In this document: positions 1 to 10,400 of the stretch, one piece after another
Layout of the letters: the number at the start of each line of letters is the position of its first letter
How positions within the stretch are numbered: position 1 is the stretch's first letter
NCBI GenBank assembly: GCA_018350325.1
Contig: JAEVLN010000005.1
Coordinates: 1,436,142 to 1,500,141, forward strand
DNA: 64,000 bases
Direction of reading: 5' to 3'
Source: Globodera rostochiensis
Taxonomy: Eukaryota > Nematoda > Chromadorea > Rhabditida > Heteroderidae
Notes under the pieces: model-generated
The model's database searches: none
Seen by the model: only the letters and a program-made list of their open reading frames with translations
What the model was told of the DNA's origin: nothing
Translations under genes and position numbers: made by a program

Positions 1-217
1 TAGAGACCGGCGGGAACGGGATTCCCGCGGGAAAAGTACGGGATTCCCGTTTCCGTCCTTTTTGCCAGGCGGGATTTTTAACGGGAAAAAGACGGGATTC
101 CCGTCACGTACTTTTTAAAATTCCCGTTCGCGGAAATTTTAGTTCATTTTTCTTGGCGAGATGTTTTCAAAAATTTAACAATTTTGGACCAAAAAATGAC
201 AGTATTTTTAAGATGGA
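1..217. repeat. GC-rich inverted-repeat edge sequence
   Basis: The first 135 bases carry several copies of CGGGATTCCCG-type short palindromes in an AT-rich background. They resemble the terminal repeats of the small transposons elsewhere in the window, but the other end lies outside. Bases 136-217 show nothing recognisable. Confidence 0.4.
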
Positions 218-573
218 GCTAGGTCGTTTCTTAAATCCGCCACATATATTTTATAAAGTAGTTTAGACATCATAACTTTATTCACATCGCACTAAATCAG
301 TTAATCCTTAAACCATTGGAAAGCTCTAGTACATAGAAGCTGTTTATAAAATTAAACTAAGCAGTAAATCAAAGTTTAAAAAAAGTTATGATCAGAAAAC
401 CACGAAAAAGCCCGATTTTTGGCAATTTTACATTATAAATTTTTGAACTCAAACCACTTGGACTTTGCTGTAATGCTTTTTCTGCTTATTTAAAGCTTTC
501 CAATGGTATAATCGGTGTGAATAAAGTTATGATGCCTAAAAATACATGTGGCGGATTTAAGAAACGACCTAGC
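218..573. mobile_element. MULE-like MITE with long inverted arms
   Basis: The ends are GCTAGGTCGTTTCTTAAATC and its reverse complement. The inverted similarity runs about 100 bp into the element on both sides, including the blocks CATAACTTTATTCACA and CATTGGAAAGC. No coding sequence is present. The same terminal motif bounds 14666-14993 and 54600-54994, and it seeds the satellite at 55747-59281. No clear target duplication is visible at this copy; the one at 54600 has a 9-bp duplication, which suggests the Mutator group. Confidence 0.7.
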
Positions 574-1390
574 ACGGTCAAGTTTCAATCTCGAGCAGGG
601 GACGGCCTGGTTATCGCATATTATTTCAACATTTTTGGAATGTTATAAATTTGAAAAAAGTTCCGGTATTTATAGTGTCTATACGATATTTCCATAAATT
701 TCTCGCAATATATAAAGGGACCTGAGGGGGCTTGTCCGCATTCTTAAATTTTAAGGTTTAATTGTAGGGGTTCCGATAAGGCCGTATGAAATTCTTTAGA
801 CGCTGTGACATTTGGAATTCGTGTTGCGCGGGGGGGGGGGGGAGGGGGAGGGCGCTTATGCCAAATCTTGCAAAAACGGGCATATGATAAAGAACATTAA
901 ATTAATGGAATCGTGTCGATTAACGCATCTTGGGTTATTTTCTTCAGTAAAAAATCATCACGCACTTCGCTCTGGAAAACTTTTTTTCCTCTGGCCAATA
1001 CTTCTCAAACTTTCAACCGCTAGAAAACAATATATTTCACGGAATTGTAGGGTTTATAAACAGAATTCTACGGTTTATAACTGTTATATAGAGAATAAAG
1101 CATTAAAAAAGCAAATCTATTTTTTTCAAAATTCTCCAAACTCCACCAAACTTTGGTAAGGGTAAGAAGTGAGCACAAGAACATGTATGCAAAATTTTGT
1201 CATGAAATATAACTGTTAGCCTGTGTAACAAGGTCTCGAAAATCGAAAGAAATTTCAATGGCGGTGATATGTGCTAGCTGTCTGCCACTCGATTTCTTCA
1301 TTGTTCAAACAATGAATTTCAGCAATTATTAAAACGATTTCTCTGTATTTATGTAATATCTTTAATCACAGGCGATTGGGTGTAGAGTGC
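574..1390. other. No gene seen; poly-G tract
   Basis: This is AT-rich sequence without a convincing exon. A run of 14 G residues broken by one A lies near 829-848. The only open frame (about 812-1159) has no recognisable domain and spans the poly-G tract, so I do not call it. Confidence 0.5.
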
Positions 1391-1560
1391 GGCGCGGGAT
1401 TGATCCCGCGCGGGATTTTGCGGGATCCCGCGCCGCAATCCAGCATTTTTTGCGATTTGCGGGATTAATCGCGCAAATCCGATTTCCGCACGACCTTCCG
1501 AATTAATCCCGCAGCGGGATCCGCTAAATAATATGCGAATCCCGCAATTGGAAATTTTGT
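1391..1560. repeat. Fragment of a GC-rich hAT-like element end
   Basis: The sequence starts TAGAGTGCGGC and is packed with GCGGGATT/AATCCCGC palindromes. The same terminus, inverted, occurs at about 21915-21926 (GCCGCACTCTA), so these are probably ends of one transposon family. No partner end is seen here. Confidence 0.4.
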
Positions 1561-1570
1561 TAGTGAATAA

Positions 1571-2525
1571 CAGGCATGAGCACGGATATCCGGATATCCG
1601 CGGATTATCCGGATACGGATATGGAATTTTAAAAACAGGACGGACACGGATGGATACGGATTTGAAAGTGAAATCCACGGATCGCTCATATCCATATATT
1701 TGAGTGCCAGTATTTTTATAATAATTTTTGATTTTTGCTGAGGAAAGGCGGTGGTCTTTCATACTTTTGAAAAAAATTTCAACTTTATTTACAACATTCC
1801 CCCCAATTGAAACCATGGTCTAGTGGTTTGCTCTTCGAATTGTCATATGTTGTGTGTTGGTTCGAACCCTCTTGACTGCATTTATTTATTTAGCGTTTTG
1901 CGTCAATTCACAAAAACGCTTCCCGCATTAATGAAATTTTAATAAATTTCCAAAAATATTTTTTATTAAAATGAATGCAAAAAAAGATTTTAAAAAAATT
2001 CATCACATCTTCCTGAATTTTTGCTCAATTTCTAAATAAATATTGTCAATTTTGTAAATTCTCCCGGCGGCGCCTGTCGGCAGTGCCGGACCCTTACCAC
2101 TCCTAAAAGCTTCAAAAAAGTGCCAAATTTTTACCTTTTTGGTTTCAAATCTCTTAACAAATTGAGTCAAAAGTTCAAAATTTTTTGCGACGACGCCTGC
2201 CGGCACCGTCGGACCCTTCTTCCCAAAAAAAAATTAAAGATTTTTTGAAAAAAAGCGCACTACCCGTACCCGCAATCTCAATCTCTTGCTGACAATGATG
2301 ACAAAGGGGAAGATCAGCAATTACATATGTACTGAGAAAAAAAAATTCGTAATTTTTGGTTTAAAAAATTGTAAAAAATTTTCTCAGCGGATATTGCGGA
2401 TATCCGCGGAGCGGATACGGATATGAATTTCGAAAAATGAGACGATGCATACAAACGGATACGGATTCAAAAGCCGCGGATAACCCGGACACGGATTTAT
2501 AAATTTGTATCCATGCTCATGCCTG
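1571..2525. mobile_element. Non-autonomous hAT-like transposon
   Basis: The termini CAGGCATGAGCA and TGCTCATGCCTG are exact inverted repeats. They are flanked by the 8-bp direct duplication GTGAATAA at 1563-1570 and 2526-2533, the target size typical of hAT elements. Subterminal regions are packed with GGATATCCGCGG-type palindromes on both sides. The interior holds a tRNA-like Pol III promoter (1809-1880) and two copies of the dispersed GC hairpin (about 2065-2090 and 2188-2212). No transposase is visible. Confidence 0.88.
1809..1880 (+). other. tRNA-derived sequence (A and B boxes)
   Basis: TGGTCTAGTGG at 1816-1826 fits a Pol III A box and GGTTCGAACCC at 1859-1869 fits a B box. The 43-base spacing is what an intronless tRNA gives. 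The acceptor stem does not pair, so this is a tRNA-derived relic or SINE head rather than a working tRNA. It lies inside a hAT-like element. Confidence 0.6.
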
Positions 2526-2805
2526 GTGAATAATGATAGTTTATTCAAAATTAGGGTTTTTTGTGTCTTTTGATGAGGATTTGTATGGACGGAACAATTT
2601 CTTAATTTTTACTTTTAAAAAGTTTTTGGACGGCTTTTTACAACTCATTGGAATTTTGGTTGGACGAAATTACAAAACCATAGGGGGACCTTTTGTTTTA
2701 CCTCTAAAATTGGTAAATAAATGGAGTCAAAAACTCAAAAAAGCCGTATTTGGTCGCAAAAAAATTTTTGACCCGTGTTTCACCCCTAAATCTGGCGCTT
2801 TTTAG

Positions 2806-2945
2806 GAACTAGTGATTATTTTGGCCTTTTTAGTGATTATTTTGGCCTTTTTAGTGATTATTTTGGCCTTTTTAGTGATATTTTGGCCTTTTTAGTGACT
2901 ATTTTGGCCTTTTTAGTGACTATTTTGGCTTTTTTAAGGGATTAT
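2806..2945. repeat. 22-bp tandem repeat
   Basis: About six copies of TAGTGATTATTTTGGCCTTT followed by extra T residues, with small deletions and a few A/C changes. Confidence 0.85.
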
Positions 2946-4205
2946 TTGACTGAGTATTTTTGAAGTTTTAGGGACGCCCTAATGATTATATAAATTCAAT
3001 GCGCAATAAGCAAAATTGAACTGTGATGGGCAGCTGCTGGCCTGCTACAATGACTGCTAGCAAAAGGCGAAGGAAGGATGAACATTTTTTGCAAATAAAT
3101 ATTTATTATTATTTGACTAAAGAAGAGAAATCGACGCTCGCACACACACTATTTTTTATTTCATCGCACTCTTTTTGTTAAAGATTAGACTCCGCTTCTT
3201 TCCTCTTTACTATTTCTTACTTTTTCATCGATTTATCTCTTACTTTTTATCCATTTGTTTAACTTTTATTTTCCTTACCCAGCCACAAATATGTATGAGC
3301 CCTTAAAAAGTCTCATTTGGCATGGAAGGAAAAAGCCTAATTTTGTCTGTGCCGTATTTCCGTAATTTTCCGCTTATTAATTTTGTTCATTAGTTTTGCA
3401 GGTTTGGTATCATTTGGACTTCATAAAAAGACAAATGTCGGAAAATTTGCCGAAAGAAGCGGAAACACAATCAAAAGATATGTGAGTTTTGCCTTAATTG
3501 GTGGAGAATTGGGGTCCCGGCGGTTCGAGCTCGGGTTTTGCGAATGTCGAACCCCGAATTCGAACATTTTCGAAATTTCAGATACGTTAAAATATTTATG
3601 CGTGAACCCAAAAAGGTTAAAATCTTCAAAAAAAAACACGAAAATGTTTCTAATAATGTTAAAAAACAAAATCAATGTTTTGTGGAGACGCAATAAAAAG
3701 TGATTTAGACCCGAATTCGAACATTTTTCCGAAATCTCATAATTTAAAAAAAATAATTTTGTTCTTAAAATTGTTCAAGAAACACCAAAATTACAAAAAG
3801 GCAAATTATTGATCGAATCTTGCTTTTTGCACTTTTCTGGCCAAATTTGATTTTTGGAATGGAATCATAGATTAGATGTGCTTGTCAGATTTGCATGAAA
3901 CCTTCATTTAAACAAAAAAAAAATCGGGACCAGTATTCTTTAGGCAAAGAAGAAGCATTGTTCGAGTTTATTGACACCCGAAAGTTTTTTGCGATGAAAT
4001 TGCTAAGCGCTTCATTAGTAGGCGTGACGATGAACACATCGTTTGAAATTTGTTCGCCGTTTGATTCGGGGATGAGTATGTTTTGCTGGCATTATTCTTC
4101 ATAATCAGAAAATAAAAAAGAATCTAAATTTGTGAAAACTAAAGTTACTTAAACGGCTAGAGATTTGGAAAATAAAAATAATTAAAGCACGAAATTTGAA
4201 TTTTT
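2946..4205. other. No gene seen; dispersed repeat 3500-3735
   Basis: No exon is supported. The block GAGCTCGGGTTTTGCGA with the following TTCGAACATTTT near 3530-3570 recurs at about 33835-33890, so it is a dispersed repeat. Short open frames at 3383-3703 and 3895-4104 have no recognisable domains. Confidence 0.45.
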
Positions 4206-4345
4206 CTAACTGGTCTGCATTCGGACCGATTTTGGCTTGGTCGGTATTTGGACCGATTTACAGTAGGTCTACATTCGGACCGGTCTGCATTCGGGCCGAT
4301 TTGGCTTGGTCTGCATTCGGACGGTCGGTATTTGGACCGGTCGGT
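4206..4345. repeat. Imperfect tandem repeat of GGTCTGCATTCGGACC
   Basis: Five or six degenerate copies of a unit of about 25 bp built on GGTCTGCATTCGGACCGATT, with a GGTCGGTATTTGGACCG variant. Confidence 0.75.
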
Positions 4346-4513
4346 AAAAATGTTGGAATTCGAGTCAGAGGTTCAAGATTTTCATTCCGAAATCATTGTT
4401 TTTAAAATTTTTTGTCGACCCCCCGGCTTATAAGTGCCCAACGGTTTTGTCTATTTGCGGCACCCAGGCACCTCTTTATTTTCACCATTCTTCACATTTA
4501 ACCGAATTTTTAG

Positions 4514-5581
4514 TCACATTTGTGACGACGTTTTATTCGAAGTCTTCAAATTCTGTGGCCCTTTTGTGCTTGGACTGAAAATTGCGCTGATCAGCGATCG
4601 ATTGGATCTTTTGGTGGACGCACATTTAAAAACGAAGGAATGGTCGTTGGGTTGGTTAAACATTCGTCGCGCTACTGACGGAAATGGCGCTGAAATTGTC
4701 AAAGTCGTTGACTATAAAATCGAGCGTCGGCTGTCAATCCCGCAAGAACCGCTCCCAGACAAAGTGATCGGATTCGAACGCATTAGGATAAGGTCATTTC
4801 ACAACATTTAAAAATGAGAACGAACGCTGTATAATTCCTGAATCCTGCTTTAGTTACGTCGACCGAACTGTCATCGAATTTCTCGAAAGCATCCGCCGAC
4901 TTTTCGACTCCAAACAGACCCATTTTTACATCGGAACATTCATTAACCAAAACCGCAGTTGGGAAATCATTTGGCACCGGATTTGGCCTTTCTTTAATGA
5001 CAACATTTGCGGATTTTCTTTGTCTCCCTCCGAGTTTTGCCGCTTGCGCCAATTCTTTCCGACCGTTCTTCGGGATTGCGCAGAGCTCCGAGTGATCCAT
5101 TCCAAGTCTGTTTTCCCCAAATTCCCGGCCGATGATAGTGCAGACGCTTTTTCTGCCGAAGCTTTGGCCAAATGGTTGTACACACCCCGCGGGGATGGAC
5201 TTCCAAAGATGTTGCAATACGATTGTTTTACAAAAAGAATGAAAGAATTCAAAATGGTGATTTTTAACTTTTACTGTAATTCTTCGATTTAAGTTACTTA
5301 AGACATTTGTCAATTCGGCAGAGCCTGCCAATTTCATCATTAGCTTTAATCATTTGTCTTCTGATGGCATTGCGCCATTTGAAGTGAAGAACAATTTGAC
5401 GGGGGAGCGATTGGTGCGACGATACTTTGACAAATGCAAATGGCTGTTGGTTCGTTGTCCAATTGAGCGCGACGAAGAGAAATGGACAAAATGGGAAAAA
5501 GAGGCAGCTGAGTGGAATTGGGGTCGTCAGTGGAATCGCATTTCCGTTAAGTTCAACGACAGTGACCTCGGCGACGGGTAA
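4514..5581 (+). CDS. F-box-like multicopy nematode protein (5' end missing)
   Basis: Three exons join in frame: 4514-4792, 4854-5256 and 5303-5581 (stop TAA). Acceptors are TTTTTAG, GCTTTAG and CTTAAG; donors are GTCATT and GTGATT. The first exon holds an F-box-like stretch ([11 protein letters not shown]) and [11 protein letters not shown], then [11 protein letters not shown]. The middle exon has [24 protein letters not shown] and [17 protein letters not shown]. The last exon has [15 protein letters not shown] and ends SDLGDG. This architecture matches, from memory, a very large family in cyst nematodes usually annotated F-box-like. F-box proteins act as substrate adaptors of SCF ubiquitin ligases, but the role of this family is not established. 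No ATG precedes the first exon in frame, so an upstream exon is missing or lies in the repeats before it. A hAT-like element begins 51 bp after the stop. Confidence 0.75.
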
Positions 5582-5632
5582 GGCTTTTTTAAACATTAGC
5601 GGCTGCACAGTGACATCGGTTAGGCTAATTGT

Positions 5633-6755
5633 TAGTGATGCACGAGAGTCTCGGTCTCGACTCGAGAAAAGTCTCGGCTTTTTTGGGTCTCGGTATCGAG
5701 TCTCGGGTACCTGGTCTCGAAAATCGAGACTTTTTTACACCCCTAAAGATGGCATTTTTGGTGAGAATTTATTTTAGAATTCTAAGCTTAAAAAATTTGA
5801 AAAACATAAATGACAAATTAATTTAGAAATCCTTAATTCAATAATTTTTGCACAACTTTTTAGGTCAATGTTCATATGGCTCAGGTTCAATTCTGTGTCG
5901 TATCATAGTTATCGGAGTTCTAATCCTCGAGTAAAAATCCATTTATTCTTTAATTTTACAATTACACTTTTTCCTGATTCTTAGTCAGAAACCAAAAATA
6001 ATCTCTATAAAACAAAATAAAATGTTTTTTTTTGCAAATTTTAGGCACATTTTCCTAATGAATTCACTAAAATTTTCATTTTTCCCGGCGGCGCCGTGGA
6101 CCATTCCTCTTCATAAAAGCTTAAAAAAAATTACCACATTTTTATGGTTGCAAATCTCTTAACAAATTGAGTCAAAAATTCATCGGCACCCCCGACCCCC
6201 CCCCCCCCGCCAAAGTAAAGCAGAATCCGCAAAAAAATGTTTGAATTCTTCGAATATTTCTTAATAGGTTGTTGGCGATCGGTACCGAACCGAAAACCGG
6301 CTTTTTTGCCCAAAAACCGAAACAGAAAGTCGTAGGGGGTGCATTTGGGGGGGGGGGTTAGGGGGGTTATTATGTACATTTTTCGTAAGCAATTTTTTTC
6401 AAATTTCAAAATTTTTAAAGTGTTTAGAAATGGAAGGAGTCCGGCGATGCCGAGAGGCGCCGCCGGTAAAATGTTTTGACTTAAGAAAATTGGCTCGAAA
6501 ATGATTAAGGTTTGCCTCGGAAATTGCGGTTGAATTTTTAAACATGATTTTTATAAATAGAAAATTTTAGGAGCTAAAATGAAACATTTTCAGTGAATTG
6601 CAAAAAATTTTCAAAAAAGTCTCGGTCTCGAGTCTCGACTCGAGAAAAGTCTCGGGTTTTTTGGGTCTTGGTTTCGGTATCGAGTCTCGGGGTCAAGTCT
6701 CGGTCTCGAGTCTCGGTATCGAGTCTCGGTAAATTTTGGGTCTCGTGCATCACTA
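5633..6755. mobile_element. Non-autonomous hAT-like transposon (TCTCGG-rich)
   Basis: Inverted termini TAGTGATGCACGAGA and TCTCGTGCATCACTA are flanked by the exact 8-bp duplication CTAATTGT (5625-5632, 6756-6763). Both subterminal regions are made of GTCTCGGTCTCGAGTCTCG-type repeats. The interior has ACACCCCTAAAG at 5737-5748 and GC-hairpin repeats near 6083 and 6440-6466. It has no transposase. Fragments of the same family lie at about 23070-23170 and 52143-52192. It inserted just downstream of the F-box-like gene. Confidence 0.88.
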
Positions 6756-6763
6756 CTAATTGT

Positions 6764-7461
6764 TTGGTAAAATTGAAGAATACGTGTACCTCACCAAATC
6801 CCACAAATTATATATCAATCGACTCCTCTCTAAGCCTAACGCAAGAATCTGAAAGAATTTTTTGGCGGAAACCACTTTGAAGCAAGTTATGAGCCCGGGA
6901 CTGAAGTGTATTTTTGACTGGGGACTCAGTTGGCCATTGATTAAAAAATGCGCAAAATCTCTTATATCGGCCTTAAAAATTAGAATTTGTCGATAGATAA
7001 TAAAAATTGAAAAAGCGGTTTTAGAATCGGTTTAAATTTTAAAAATAAAAAAAAAAATTTTTTTTAAATAACTAAATTAGGGGTTCAATAGGCTTGGGCC
7101 TAAGCCACCCTGGCTTGGGGCGCGTTAGGTTTAGGCCTAAGCCACCCTGGAATAAAACCCCGAATTAGCCGGTCCAACCTGGTCCGGTCTATTTGAGCTG
7201 AGAAAATCCGGGTACCCCGGTCCCTGCGTTTCAAATTCTCAAATTTGTCATTTTTTGTTTTTTACACTTTTTTTATTTTCAGACTGCTTGACACAAACGA
7301 AGGTCCGAGTGAACCCAAAAAGAGAAAAAAACTGAGGCCAACATGAATTGGAGGGATATTCAAACCGAGAAAATGGAATAAACAGTGAAATTGTTGCTTT
7401 TTAAATGACAAAATTCTGCTGTATTTATAAATGTTTAAATCCAGAAGAATCATCAGAAAGT
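6764..7461. other. No gene; two dispersed repeats
   Basis: The stretch 6815-6995 is clearly similar to 42185-42420, sharing for example TTTTTTGGCGGAAA and GGGGACTCAGTT. The stretch 7078-7160 carries CCTAAGCCACCCTGG copies, also found in the introns at 52715-52770 and 63838-63890. No coding sequence is evident. Confidence 0.6.
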
Positions 7462-10400
7462 TGGGTATTTTATCCGGTTACGAATACGAGGGGTTATTTT
7501 AACCGGTTACCAAAACCGGGTATTAACCAGTTTAAAGGATATTTTACCCGGTTACAAAGACGGGTATTTTAACCGGTTACAAAAACCCGGTATTGACCAG
7601 TTCAAAGGGTATTTTCCGGTTACAAAAACCGGGTATTAACCAGTTCAAAGGATATTTGATCCGGTTACAAAACGGGTATTTTAACCGGTTACAAAAACCG
7701 GGTATTAACCAGTTCAAAGGGTATTTTCCGGTTACAAAGGCGGGTATTTTAACCGGTTACAAAAACCGGGTATTAACCAGTTCAAAGGATATTGATCCGG
7801 TTACAAAAACTGGTATTTTAACCGGTTACAAAAACCGGGTATTAACCGGTTCAAAGGATATTTTATCCGGTTACAAAGGCGGGTATTTTAACCGGTTACA
7901 AAAACCGGGTATTAACCAGTTCAAAGGATATTGATCCGGTTACAAAAACGGGTATTTTAACCGGTTACAAAAACCGGGTATTAACCGGTTCAAAGGATAT
8001 TTTATCCGGTTACAAAGACGGGTTTTTAACCGGTTACCAAAACCGGGTATTAACCGGTTCAAAGGGTATTTTCCGGATACAAAGACGGGTATTTTAACCG
8101 GTTACAAAAACCGGGTATTAACCGGTGCAAGGATATTTTATCCGGTTACAAAGGCGGGTATTTTAACCGGTTACAAAAACCGGGTATTAACCAGTTCAAA
8201 GGATATTGATCCGGTTACAAAAACTGGTATTTTAACCGGTTACAAAAACCGGGTATTAACCGGTTCAAAGGATATTTTATCCGGTTACAAAGGCGGGTAT
8301 TTTAACCGGTTACAAAAACCGGGTATTAACCAGTTCAAAGGATATTGATCCGGTTACAAAAACTGGTATTTTAACCGGTTACAAAAACCGGGTATTAACC
8401 GGTTCAAAGGATATTTTATCCGGTTACAAAGGCGGGTATTTTAACCGGTTACAAAAACCGGGTATTAACCAGTTCAAAGGATATTGATCCGGTTACAAAA
8501 ACTGGTATTTTACCCGGTTACAAAAACCGGGTATTAACCAGTTCAAAGGGTATTTTCCGGTTACGAATACGGGTTTTTAACCGGTTACCAAAACCGGGTA
8601 TTAACCGGTTCAAAGGGTATTTTCCGGATACAAAGACGGGTATTTTAACCGGTTACAAAAACCGGGTATTAACCGGTGCAAGGATATTTTATCCGGTTAC
8701 AAAGGCGGGTATTTTAACCGGTTACAAAAACCGGGTATTAACCAGTTCAAAGGATATTGATCCGGTTACAAAAACTGGTATTTTAACCGGTTACAAAAAC
8801 CGGGTATTAACCGGTTCAAAGGATATTTTATCCGGTTACAAAGACGGGTTTTTAACCGGTTACCAAAACCGGGTATTAACCGGTTCAAAGGGTATTTTCC
8901 GGATACAAAGACGGGTATTTTAACCGGTTACAAAAACCGGGTATTAACCGGTGCAAGGATATTTTATCCGGTTACAAAGGCGGGTATTTTAACCGGTTAC
9001 AAAAACCGGGTATTAACCAGTTCAAAGGATATTGATCCGGTTACAAAAACTGGTATTTTAACCGGTTACAAAAACCGGGTATTAACCGGTTCAAAGGATA
9101 TTTTATCCGGTTACAAAGGCGGGTATTTTAACCGGTTACAAAAACCGGGTATTAACCAGTTCAAAGGATATTGATCCGGTTACAAAAACTGGTATTTTAC
9201 CCGGTTACAAAAACCGGGTATTAACCAGTTCAAAGGGTATTTTCCGGTTACGAATACGAGGGGTTATTTTAACCGGCTACAAAAACCGGGTATTAACCGG
9301 TTCAAAGGATATTTTATCCGGTTACAAAGGCGGGTATTTTAACCGGTTACAAAAACCGGGTATTAACCGGTGCAAAGGATATTTGATCCGGTTACAAAAA
9401 CGGGTATTTTAACCGGTTACAAAAACCGGGTATTAAAACCGGGTATTAACCGGTTCAAAGGGTATTTTCCGGTTACAAAAACCGGGTATTAACCAGTTCA
9501 AAGGATATTTGATCCGGTTACAAAACGGGTATTTTAACCGGTTACAAAAACCGGGTATTAACCAGTTCAAAGGGTATTTTCCGGTTACAAAGGCGGGTAT
9601 TTTAACCGGTTACAAAAACCCGGTATTGACCAGTTCAAAGGGTATTTTCCGGTTACAAAAACCGGGTATTAACCAGTTCAAAGGATATTTGATCCGGTTA
9701 CAAAACGGGTATTTTAACCGGTTACAAAAACCGGGTATTAACCAGTTCAAAGGGTATTTTCCGGTTACAAAGGCGGGTATTTTAACCGGTTACAAAAACC
9801 GGGTATTAACCAGTTCAAAGGATATTGATCCGGTTACAAAAACTGGTATTTTAACCGGTTACAAAAACCGGGTATTAACCGGTTCAAAGGATATTTTATC
9901 CGGTTACAAAGGCGGGTATTTTAACCGGTTACAAAAACCGGGTATTAACCAGTTCAAAGGATATTGATCCGGTTACAAAAACGGGTATTTTAACCGGTTA
10001 CAAAAACCGGGTATTAACCGGTTCAAAGGATATTTTATCCGGTTACAAAGACGGGTTTTTAACCGGTTACCAAAACCGGGTATTAACCGGTTCAAAGGGT
10101 ATTTTCCGGATACAAAGACGGGTATTTTAACCGGTTACAAAAACCGGGTATTAACCGGTGCAAGGATATTTTATCCGGTTACAAAGGCGGGTATTTTAAC
10201 CGGTTACAAAAACCGGGTATTAACCAGTTCAAAGGATATTGATCCGGTTACAAAAACTGGTATTTTAACCGGTTACAAAAACCGGGTATTAACCGGTTCA
10301 AAGGATATTTTATCCGGTTACAAAGGCGGGTATTTTAACCGGTTACAAAAACCGGGTATTAACCAGTTCAAAGGATATTGATCCGGTTACAAAAACTGGT

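Noticed and set aside
812..1159. Plus-strand ORF of 115 codons
   Set aside because: It runs through a poly-G tract, has no recognisable domain, no splice context and no family copies in the window.
1809..1880. Functional tRNA gene
   Set aside because: A and B boxes are good, but the acceptor stem does not pair and the sequence sits inside a transposon. The same applies at 29812 and 30070.
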